Positions 52,289 through 63,100 of a DNA stretch of 64,000 nt are shown piece after piece. The position numbers and the translations under genes were made by a program. Origin of the DNA: Pandoraea iniqua (lineage in GTDB: Bacteria; Pseudomonadota; Gammaproteobacteria; Burkholderiales; Burkholderiaceae); NCBI RefSeq assembly GCF_902459685.1, contig NZ_CABPSF010000001.1, positions 1,240,001-1,304,000 on the forward strand, given 5' to 3'. The notes under the pieces were generated by a model. The model was not told where the DNA came from, ran no database searches, and worked only from the letters and a program-made list of their open reading frames with translations. Numbering within the stretch: position 1 is the stretch's first letter; every line of letters begins with the position of its first letter.

Positions 52289-52804
52289 ATGGCCGATACG
52301 CCCCGATCTTTCCTGCGCGATTTGCTGACGCAGCGGTATGAGGACCTCAAACGTAAGCTGACGTGGCGTCTCGGGTCGGCGGAACTCGCGAGCGATGCGC
52401 TGCACGATACGTGGGTGCATCTCGATGACCGGGCCGACCGTCAGAACGACGTGAAGAGTCCCGGCGCGTACCTGATGCGCATCGCCATGAACATGGCGTT
52501 CGACCGTGTGCAGCGCGAACGCCGGTACATGAGCGACGACGAGATCGATGCCCTCATGACGGAGTTCGTGGACCCTGCGCCGGGCCCCGCGCAGACGGTC
52601 GAAGCGCGCGACGAGATTGCGCTGCTTGAACGGTTGCTTGCCACCCTGCCGCCACGCCGCCGGGCGATCTTCATCGCCGTGCGGGTGCACGAGATGTCCA
52701 ACGAGGACGTGGCGCGCCGCTTCGGTGTGTCGCCGCGTCTGGTCGGCCTTGAACTCAAACGCGCCCACGAGTACTGCGTGGCCCACATGCCGAGGTCGGA
52801 ATGA
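52289..52804 (+). CDS. ECF sigma factor (FecI-like)
   Basis: A 171-residue sigma-70-family ECF factor. Region 2 about 10-80 (LRDLLTQRYEDLKRKLTW, YLMRIAMNMAFDRVQRERR), region 4 about 105-165 (LATLPPRRRAIFIAVRVHEMS, VARRFGVSPRLVGLELKRAH). No start-to-start gap with the STN gene. A FecR anti-sigma factor follows, so this is a FecI-type surface-signalling unit. Its most likely target is the exoprotein gene promoter and perhaps this operon. No promoter motif could be called by eye. Confidence 0.93.
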   Translation: MADTPRSFLRDLLTQRYEDLKRKLTWRLGSAELASDALHDTWVHLDDRADRQNDVKSPGAYLMRIAMNMAFDRVQRERRYMSDDEIDALMTEFVDPAPGPAQTVEARDEIALLERLLATLPPRRRAIFIAVRVHEMSNEDVARRFGVSPRLVGLELKRAHEYCVAHMPRSE

Positions 52805-52880
52805 ACGAAGGATTGCCGATGGCGTGCGGGAAAACCGTCTCATGGAGTGAGACCTTCTGTCTCGTGCGAGAGGTGACGCC

Positions 52881-53891
52881 ATGAGTTCTCGACCCGAAGC
52901 CAAGTTGCCGCCGAAGCGGCGTCTCGACACGCTCGAGCGTCAGGCCATGACGTGGGTGCGGCGCATGGCGGCCGGTGAGATGACGCATGCCGATGGCGAT
53001 GCGCTGCGCGAATGGGCGCGGCGGGACCCGAGCCATGCGCAGGCACTTGCGGACGCGCGCCGTCAGTGGCAACACCTCACGCAAGCGGCCCAGCAGACGG
53101 CTTCTGCACCTTGCACGGCACCGGCAAAGCCGGCGGCACAGGAACGAAAATCCTCGCGGGGCTTCGATCCCCGTCGACGCTGGTGGTTGGCCGGAACGGC
53201 TGGCGCGTTCGCGACCGTCGCGGGCGTGGCGGTGATCGGTGGGCCGCTCGGACTGTTGCCGGGCACGACGGCCCTGCGCGCGGATTACAGCACCGGTACC
53301 GGCGAGCAGCGCACGATCGCGCTGGCCGGCAACGTGTCCGTTGAAATGAATACGCGTACCAGCATGGCGTTGAGCGCGGGCACAACGCCCGGCATCAATC
53401 TGCTGGGGGGCGAAGCGGCGGTCGATACCACGCGCGCATCGGCACCGTTCGAAATCGTCGCGGGGGCCGGGCGTACGATTGCCCGCAGTGCCCGGGTGGA
53501 AGTGCGCAACGTAGCGCAGAAAGTGTGCGTGACGTGTATCGAGGGCGTGGCCGACGTCGTGCATACGGCGGGGCGCGTGCAATTGCGCGCGCGCCAGCAA
53601 CTGGTCTACGACGAGCGCGCTTTGCAGTCGCTCGTGAACGTTGGCGACAACGACATGCCGGCGTGGCGCGATGGGTATCTGCGCTTCGCCGAAGTCCCGC
53701 TCGGTGAGGTGATCGACGAGATCAATCGCTATCGGCCGGGCAAGGTCGTGCTGGTGAACGACAAGGTGGCTGCACGGCCGGTGACGGGGCGCTTTGCCAT
53801 TCGCTCGCTCGACGTGGCGCTGGGTCAGATCGAGCGTTCGCTGCAACTCTCCGCACACACCTTGCCGGGCGGCATCGTCCTGCTCGGTTGA
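52881..53891 (+). CDS. FecR-family anti-sigma/signal transducer
   Basis: A 336-residue inner-membrane protein. Cytoplasmic anti-sigma part with DUF4880 (about 18-65; QAMTWVRRMAAGEMTHADGD), one membrane segment (about 101-122; WWLAGTAGAFATVAGVAV), periplasmic FecR domain (about 140-235), then a DUF4974-like C-terminus (about 260-330; YLRFAEVPLGEVIDEINRY). GAGGTG precedes the ATG. It should hold the sigma factor until the STN protein reports a signal. Confidence 0.92.
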   Translation: MSSRPEAKLPPKRRLDTLERQAMTWVRRMAAGEMTHADGDALREWARRDPSHAQALADARRQWQHLTQAAQQTASAPCTAPAKPAAQERKSSRGFDPRRRWWLAGTAGAFATVAGVAVIGGPLGLLPGTTALRADYSTGTGEQRTIALAGNVSVEMNTRTSMALSAGTTPGINLLGGEAAVDTTRASAPFEIVAGAGRTIARSARVEVRNVAQKVCVTCIEGVADVVHTAGRVQLRARQQLVYDERALQSLVNVGDNDMPAWRDGYLRFAEVPLGEVIDEINRYRPGKVVLVNDKVAARPVTGRFAIRSLDVALGQIERSLQLSAHTLPGGIVLLG

Positions 53892-53900
53892 ACGTGCACG

Positions 53901-53930
53901 TTGTGCTTCGTTGTGCTTCGTTGTGCTTCG
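53901..53930. repeat. Three perfect 10-bp tandem repeats
   Basis: TTGTGCTTCG three times head to tail, 9 bp after the FecR stop and 183 bp before the exoprotein ATG, in the interval that should hold the exoprotein promoter. Could be a regulator-binding array or a slippage-variable site. Confidence 0.75.
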
Positions 53931-54112
53931 TGACGATCGGATCGTGTCACGAAAGATTCAAATAAATCCTTGCCGATTGGCTCGCGCCGAACGGTCTTAA
54001 TCCCGAGAGCGTCAAGCGTTCGCATCGCTTGAACGAAAACTTGCCAGGGCCGTCGCTGGCGTTGTCGCGAGACAACGTCCCACGGCCGCACGAGACGCCA
54101 GACGGGATTGAG

Positions 54113-57100
54113 ATGACCATGCACAAGCGCGTAGTTTCCCTATCAACACGCACGCGGGCCAGCGCACGTCTGCCGCGCATTCGGCCGCTGGCTCAGGCCG
54201 TCGCCGTATTCGCCGCGACTAGCGCCATGATCGGCGCGGCACAAGCGCAACAGGCCTTCAGCAACGGGTGGTTTGCCGCGCGCGGTGCGGCGCAATCCAC
54301 GGCCGCGCAGACGGGCCGCTTGCCGAACGGCATGCCGGTATCGTCGCTGCAAAATCCCAGCGAGCAGCAGCAACGCGCCAATCAGGCGCTGCAAAATTCG
54401 ATCGCCAATCTCGCCACTGCCGCACAAGGCATCGCGGCGATGCAGGCCGCGCAGACTGCCGCACGTCAGGCGGCCGCTGCAACACCGGAGACGATTCCCG
54501 ACGGTCTGGCCGACGGTGGCCTGAAGGTCGACACCAATAGCCTCACGGCGGGCTGGATCAACGCGAAGAAAGACATCGCGCAGAGCCGCGACGCCGCGGG
54601 CAACACCAAGGTGGCCATCGAGCAAACGGGTGAGAAGGCGATCCTGAACTGGGAGACGTTCAACGTTGGCCGCCGCACGACGGTCGAGTTCGTGCAGCAG
54701 CCGGGCTGGGCTGTGCTCAACCGCGTGAACGATCCGCTGGCGCGTCCGAGTCAGATTCAGGGGCAGATCAAGGCTGACGGCACGGTCATGATCGTCAACC
54801 GCAACGGCATTCAGTTCACGGGCACGGCGCAGGTCGATACGCGCAATCTCGTGGCGGCAGCCGTTGGCATGACGAACGATCAGTTCAATCGCGGGATCTA
54901 CGGCGCGGCCGTGTCCGGCGCGACGGTGCCGACCTTCGCCAACGACCTTCAGGTAAGTGGATCGAGCGTGTCGCACACGGGCGCTACCGCCAACGTGACG
55001 GTAGACGCGGGTGCCCGCATCAATACGCGGCGTCCGCAGTCGGTGACCGAGGGCGGCGGCTACGTGCTGCTGCTCGGGCGCGAAGCGCACAATCGCGGCA
55101 CCATCGTCACGCCGTCGGGGCAGACGGTCGTGGCCGGCGGCGATTCGTTCGTGATCCGGCGCGGTGTGGGTACCGACGGCAATCTGAATTCCAGCACGCG
55201 CGGCAATGAAGTCGAGCCGAAGCTGTTGCCCGGTTCGACAGCGGGTCGCGTCAGCAACAGTGGGCTGATTCTGGCCGAGCTTGGTGACATCACGCTCGCG
55301 GCCCGGCAGGTCGAACAAAGTGGCGTGCTGGTTTCGAGCACTTCGGTCAATACGCGCGGCACGATTCACCTGACGGCCAACGGCGATGCGAATGCGCTGG
55401 TGCGCGTTGCCCCCGGCGCCATCAACGCCATCGTGCTCGACACGTCGAGCGATGCGGCACTCGATGCGCAGCGCACCACGCTGCTGGCGCAGGCCGACAA
55501 GGTCGCGGAGTTGGGGCTTTTCAATCGCCGCGATCAGTCGCTCGTGCAGATCGTGTCGTCCGGCGACGTGTTGTTCGACAGCGACTCGCTCACGCTGGCC
55601 ACGGGCGGCCAGATCAACGTGCTCGCCACGCGCCGCGCGATGGCGATGGAGCGCGCAAAGCTCGATGTCTCCGGCGCCGTGGGCGTGAAGATGTCGATGT
55701 CGGCCAACAATCTCGAAGTCAATGTGCAGGGCAACGAGCAACGTGATGCGCCGAGCAATCGCGACACGCACATGCTCAACAACCTGACCGTCTACATCGA
55801 TCGACGCTATCTGGTGCGCGTGCCCGCCGGAACGCAGGGGTACACCACCGATCGTTGGTACACGCAGGGCGGCCTGCTGGAGGTGAGCGGCTATCTGAAC
55901 ACGGCCTCGCACGGCATTGGCGAGTGGGCGGCACAGGGCGGCACGGTGCAGTTGGGCGGCGCAGAAGTGGTTACGCGCGCCGGCTCGCTCATCAATCTGG
56001 CTGGCGGCACGCTCGACGTGCAGACCGGCATGATCCGGCAAAGCTGGCTGCGGGGCGCCGACGGGCAGTTGTATCGCGTTGACAATGCACCGGGCGATCT
56101 TCGTTATCTCGGTGTGTATCGCGGCTTCGAGCTCGAACACGCTCGCTGGGGGAAGGGCACCACCGAGAGCTACGCCACGCTATTCATCGCGCCGGGGCAG
56201 CGTCTGGAGAACGGTTACACGGTCGGGCGCGACGCCGGGCGGTTGATTGTTTCAGGGCCGTCGGTCGTGCTTGAAGGCGATGTCGATACGGCGGTCTTTC
56301 AGGGGCCGCGACAGACACAAGCCGCTGACCGAGGGCTTTACGACGGGTATCTGCAATCGCAGCTTGCTGCTCCGCGTGCCGGTCAACTGGTTGTCGGCAA
56401 GCTCACGCCGTACTACGACGACGTTTCGCTCTCGCTGCGCGACAGCCCGTCGGCTATCGCACGCACCATCGATGTCGGCGACGTTCAGGCGCTCGCGGCA
56501 ACGATTGCGCAGGGAAGCCCGCTGGATGCGCAGCGCGCAGGAAAGATCACGATCGACGCCGACTGGCTCAATCGCCAGCAATTCGGCGGCGTGAAGCTGT
56601 TGGCAACGGACGAGGTCACGCTCTCGCGCGACATTCGCGTGGCGGACGGCGGCGATGTGGGCCTGCATGCTACGCGTGTGAACATCGGCGCGAATATCAC
56701 CGCGCGTGGCGGCTCGATTGCGGCGGGCAACGTCGTGATGCGCATGCTGGCGACGTCTGGCAACGGCACATGGGGCGACTCGCCCCTGACGGACCCGGCG
56801 TTCGTGACGGGCGGCCAGTCGGTCAAGGTGGCGAGTGGTGTGACGCTCGACGTGCGCGGGCTGTGGGGCCGGGCGGACGACGGCGAGGCAGGCATCCACG
56901 GTATGCCGTATCTCAACGGCGGCAGCGTCGTGTTTTCGACGACCGGCGACGTGCGGGTGCAGCAGGGCAGCACCATCGATGTGTCGTCGGGCGCTGCCCT
57001 GCTGTCGGGCGGCACGGTGCGCGGTGGCAAGGGCGGCAACGTCTCGCTGCTCGCGAGTCAGTACGACGCGGCCGGCAAGAACAACGGCGAACTGCATCTT

Positions 57101-60100
57101 GACGGCGCACTGCGTGGCTACGGCGCGAGCGGTGGCGGCACGCTGACCTTGAACACTGGCAACAGCGTTGTGATCGGTGGCCCGGCTTCGGCGGTCGCCT
57201 TGCGCGATACGTGGTTAGACACCTCGCTTTTCTCGACCGGATTTTCGCGTTACGACGTGACCGGCCAGCGCAATGTGACGGTGGCCGACAACACGCGCCT
57301 CGATGTCGTCATGCCGGTGCTGAACATCGATAAACAAGCGGCAGGTGGCGCTTTCAGTGGCAGCGACCCGTCCGGCGTACTGTCGGTCTTGCTGGCACCC
57401 GTCTGGCAAAGCGATGCCGCGAAGGGTACCCTCACGCAACGTGGCGGGGCCGACATCGCGCTGTCCGCCGGTGCGATGCGCAAGCGCGGGCAGTTGAGCG
57501 TCGGCGAAGGCGCGCGGATTGAAGTGGACCCCGGCCGCAGCATTACGCTGACGGGCAACGGGCAGATGACAGTGCTTGGCACGCTCCGGGCTGTCTCGGG
57601 CACGGTCAGCCTGTTGCCCGGCTTGTTCAGCGCGACCGACGGGTATGACGGCCCCGAGGGGATGTTCACCCCGACATCGATCTGGCTGGGCGGGAATTCC
57701 GTGATCGATGTGGCCTCGCGGGCGGTCGTGGCGCAGGGTGCGTCGGGCGCGATTTCCGGCAAAGTCGCCGCAGGCGGCACCATCCAGATCGGCGCGAAGT
57801 ATGTGGCGGGAGCCACGCAAGTCGATGCGTCCGACGCGTTCGTGATCGTGCGCCCGGGGGCGCAGCTCGATGCGTCGGGCTCGGCGGCGGACATCGATGT
57901 GCCGGGGCAGGGCCGCACGCACGTGGTCAGTAACGGTGGGGTTATCTCGCTGGCGTCGGGCCGCGGCCTCTATCTCGACGGCGACATGAAGGCGGCAGCC
58001 GGTGGTGCAGGTGCCGCGGGTGGCACGCTGAACGTCGTGCTGGAGACGCTCACCTACGGCATGGTCGATCGCGTCACGTTGCGCGGCCCCATGGTGGATG
58101 ATTCCGTCCGTGTCGCGCACGAGTTGACCGTGGCGCAAACGCAGGGCAACAGCCGGCTCTCGGATACGTTGGCCCCGGGTTCGCTCGGCGGCGGGCTGAC
58201 GATGGGTAGCGCTCGCATCGGTGTGGACCGTGTGACAGCGGGCGGGTTCGACAACCTGGCGTTGTTCGCGAACGGGATGATGAGTTTCGACGGCAACGTC
58301 AATCTGGCGCTCGGTCAGAGCCTTCGCCTGACGGCGAGTTCGTTTGGTCTGGCGACGACCGCCGCACCGGACACACAGGTCCGACTCGCCGCGCCCTATG
58401 TGCAACTCGCCGGCCCGACGCGCCAGCAGATCGACAACTACATCATTCCCAATCCGGTGAGCGGGTCGAAGAACTCGGGGCAGGGGTCTGGAACACTTGG
58501 CGCGCCGTTGTTGGCCGAGAAGACAAAGTTCGAAGTCGACGGCGCGCTCATCGACGTAGCGGGCCGGATGCAGTTCGGCACGGCGGGGACCATCGAGACC
58601 AACGCAGGGACGCCTGTCAGTGTCTTGCGCAATGCCTTCGGTAACGTCGCGTTGCGCAGTACCGGCGACCTTCGTCTGCTCGACAAGACCGAAGTCTATT
58701 CGCCCGGCGACATGACGTTGGCCGCAGTGCAGATCTATCCGGGCCAGAATGCCACCGCAAAGATTGTCGTGGGGCAGCGCAGCTATCCGAGCGATTGCTG
58801 CGTGCGTACGACGAGGCTTGACCCGGATCGTGTGCTGACCGTCGAGCGCGTTGGCGACAGTTTGGTGCCGCAACCGTACTCGCTGTTCGGCCGTATGACC
58901 CTTCTGGCAGGGCAGATTCGTCAGGGCGGCGTGTTGCGCGCCCCGATGGGGGGCATCGTCTTCGGTTCATCGCTCGACACGGAAGCCAACGGCGTTCTTC
59001 ACTTGTTGCCGGGCAGCGTGACGTCCGTGAGTGCCAACGGACTGGTGATGCCCTATGGCGGCACGCTCGACGGATTGAGCTATCTCAATGCTGCCGCAGA
59101 CGCGGTGTACGGGCTGGCGGGCGGTGGGCCGTCGGTGATTGTGTATAGCCATTCGGTCGCTGCGGACCCGGGCGCCGTGATCGACTTGTCGGGCGGCGGT
59201 GAAATTCGCGGCGCGGCGTTCCTGACCGGGCGTGGCGGCTCTACCGACGCGCGTCTCGCGCCGCTCATGCAAGTGGTGCAGACCGGCACGAAGGGAAGTT
59301 TCCGTCTGCCGTCGCTCTCTTCCAATCCGGTGTACGCGATCGTGCCCGGCGCGCAACCGGCTTATGCCCCTGTCGTGGGCGAGACCGGGGCCGGTGCCCC
59401 GCTCGCCGGCCAGCAGATCACCATCGGCGCTGGCGTGCCGGGACTGCCGGCGGGCACTTACACGCTGCTGCCGTCGACGTTCGCGCTGCTGCCCGGCGCG
59501 TATCGCGTGGAGTTGCAGACGCAGGCCGTCTCTCAGGCGGGGTTGGCGCCGGTCGCCATGCGTAATGGGTCGCTGACGCTCCCGGCGCAATTGAGTGTGA
59601 ACAATACCGCCATTCGCAATGCCACCCCGACGCAGGTCGTGCTCACGTCGGCGGATGTCCTGCGGACCTACTCGCAGTACAACGAAATGAGCTATGCGGA
59701 CTTCGCGCGCGCCACGAGTGATCGCGTGGGGGCGCCGCGTTCGCTGCTCGAGGCAGACGCCAAGCGCCTTGATCTCATGTTCTTGCCGGACATTTATTGG
59801 GGCAAGGTTGGCGACACGCCCGCGTTGCGCTTCGAGGGTACGGTCAATGTCGCACCGGCCAAGGGCGGCTACGGCGCGAGCCTGCTGGTGAACGCCGACA
59901 ACATCGAGATTATTGGGGCAGGCGCGACGCCCCGGCAGGGCGACAGATCGTTGATCTCACTCAAGGCCGACGATCTGAACGCCATCGGCGCAGCACGTGT
60001 CGGGATCGGTGCGTTGCCGGTTGTGTCTCAGGACAACTCGGGGTCGATTCTCAATGCCACCACGGCGGGGTTCTCCGGCCGGGCGAATAACGTGGTGCTG

Positions 60101-63100
60101 CGCGGCGGCGCGGTGCTTCGCGGCAGCGAAGTCTTCATCGTGACGAGCTCGCCGACCAGGGGCATCACCATCGAGCAGGGCAGTGGCATCAATACACTCG
60201 GCTACGGCGTGTCGATGTGGGATTCGACGTTGGGGTATACCTACGCGCCGGGCGCGGCGGGGGTGCTCGCGGTCTCCAATGGACGGCTCTCCATGCTCGC
60301 ACCGGTGGCGTCCACGATTGGCGATTCGTTCGGGGCGGGTTATATCGACCTCGGCGTTTGCGCGGCGGGCGCGGCATGTTCGGGCGAATCGCTGCTGCTC
60401 TCCGAAGGGTCAATTGCGGTGGCGACCGACAAGCGGTTCACGATCTCCGATGCCGTGCGCTACGGCACGCGTCAGTTGTCGCTCGCCGTCGGCCGGGTCA
60501 ATGTCGGCGATCAGGCGTCGCTCGACGCCCTCGCGGCGGACGGACGTCTGGCCGCCGGTCTTACGCTCAACCAAGCGGTGCTCTCGCGGCTGATGCGTGG
60601 CGACAGGCTGTATGGCGCGCCTGCGCTGGAAAGCCTTTCTCTCATCGCGCGCGAATCGATCAACTTCTACGATTCCGTCGAACTCTCAACCATCGACGCA
60701 GCGACGGGTAAATCGACCATCGATACGCTCGTGTTGGGTACGCCCGCCATCTTCGGGTACGGGACGAGCGATGCGATCGCACGCATTCGTACCGACCGGC
60801 TCGTGTGGACCGGATCGAAATCGCCGGCGGGTGCCATCGTCGCGGGCGGGGCGGGCACCGGCAGCGGGCGGTTGTCCATCGATGCGCGCGAAATCGAGTT
60901 CGGCTTCGGGCCGGCCACGCAGTACGACGTCAATCACGACATGAACCGGATGGCCGTCGGCTTCTCGACGGTGGCGCTAAACGCCAGCGAGCGCGTGAGC
61001 GCCAACCAGAAGGGAACCCTGTCCGTCTATCGTTCGCAGAATGGGTGGAACGATCAGAAGCAGAACTTCGACTACAGCGGGGGCGACATCGTTATCGATA
61101 CGCCGCTGCTCACGGGCGCGGCGGGATCGGTGAACCGGTTCGTCGCGGGTGGCAATGTGTCGGTATCCAACGCCAGTGCGCGCGCGAAACCCGTGGTCGA
61201 GAACGGCGCACTGGTCGCAGCGCTCGGCGCAGAGGTCGGACTGACGGCGGGCGGTGCTGCCACCATCGACACGAATGTCGTGCTGCCGAGCGGCCGACTG
61301 ACGGTGGCCGCTCAGGGCGATGTGACGCTGGGTGACGGCGCGCAGTTCGATCTCGCCGGGCGCAAGCTCGATTTCTTCGACACCAGCAAATACAGCTGGG
61401 GTGGCGATGTGGTGGTGTCGAGCGCGAACGGTAACGTGCGCCAGACGGCGGGTTCGCGCATCGATTTGTCGGCGGTGGAGAACCGGGCCGGCAAGCTCAG
61501 CGTTTCTGCGTTGTCACCGGCGGGCGGTTTCGTGTCGCTGGCGGGCAAGCTGCTCGGCAGTGCCAGCGGGCGTTACGACGCGGGCGGCACGTTCGTGCCG
61601 TTCTCGGCGGGCGGTGTGGATATTCGGGCACAGCGCATCGACGACTTCGCGGCGCTGAACGCGCGTTTGACCGAAGGCGGTGTCTTCGGCAGCCGCAGCT
61701 TCCAGACCAAGCAGGGCGATCTCGTCGTCGGCGACGAGCTCAAGGCGCGTGAGATCACGCTGTCGATCGACGGCGGGCGGCTCGATGTGCTCGGCCGTGT
61801 CGACGCGAGCGGCGCACAGGTGGGCACGATTCGTCTGTCGGCGCGCGATGGTGTGACGGTTGGCGGCAACGCCGTGCTCGACGCGCACAGCACGACACTG
61901 CGTCTGGACAGCTATGGTCAGCCCATCGAGGCGTCCAACCGTGCGGTCATCGAGATCAACGGGGCGCAGGGGCGCGTGGTGCTGGCCGATGGCGCACGGC
62001 TCGATGTGCGTGCCGGTACGAACGATAAGCGTGGCACGCCGCTCTCGGCAGGCACGGTCGAGATCAGCGCTAAGCGGCTCGGCGGCGCGAACGAGGCGCT
62101 AGGCAACGACATTGCCATCGACGCGGGCGGCAACGTCGTGATCGACGGTGCGCGCTCGATTACGGTCAACGGGATGTTCCGCGACACGAAAGCACCGGCA
62201 GGCACAGACGTGACGGTCGACGGCCGTCCGTATCAGGTCGTCAATCAGGCGTATCTGGATGCGCTGCACGCGCAGAACGAGACGTTCATGTCGAACGCGC
62301 TGGCCAATGGCGCGTTGCTGGCGCGTCTGGCCGGATTGCGCCGCTACACCGACGCGTTCCATTTGCGCCCGGGTGTCGAGGTCGTCAGTGCGACGCCCAA
62401 TGGCGATATTCACCTCGACGGTGACATCGACCTGTCGCGCTATCGCTACGCGAGCCTGAATCCGAACACGCAGAAGACCGGTGTGTATGGCAGCGGCGAA
62501 GCCGGTGCGCTGACGATCCGCGCTGGCGGCAATCTGAATGTATTCGGCAGCTTGAGCGACGGGTTCGACACCAGTAAGCTCACGCCGACCGTCGACAGTC
62601 AGGGGTGGGTGCTGACCAGCGGAAAGGCCGGTTGGGGCGGCGATGCCGTGGTGCCGGTGGGCGGACTGGTAACGCTCGCCGCTGGCACCGCCTTCCCGGC
62701 GGAACGCAAGCTCAATTACGACGTGCAAGTGGCGGCGGCGAAGCTGCCCGCCGGCACGCGTCTGCCGGCGCGCGCCACGCTTGCCGCCGATCTCACGCTG
62801 CCTGCCGGCACCGTGCTCGGGGCCGCCGTGCGCGATGCGGCGGGCAACGTGGTGTATCCGGCCGGTACCGCCCTGACGTCGGCGCTTACCTTGCGCTCCG
62901 GTATGCAACTCGATGCCGGGTTGCTGCTGCCCACCGAGGCGTCGGTAGGGGCCATGCGCTGGCCTGCGGGCGCCGTGATGCCGGTGAGCCTGAAGCTTGC
63001 GGTCGATGTGCAGTTGCGCAAGGGCGCGATCATTCCCTCCGAGACCGACGTCAAGCTGCCGGGGGGCGTGCTGTTCGTCAACGTTCGTCCGGCAGATGCC

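Noticed and set aside
54143-56140. Long minus-strand open frame (665 codons) opposite the exoprotein
   Set aside because: Mirror of the high-GC third positions of the exoprotein; no ribosome site or family feature.
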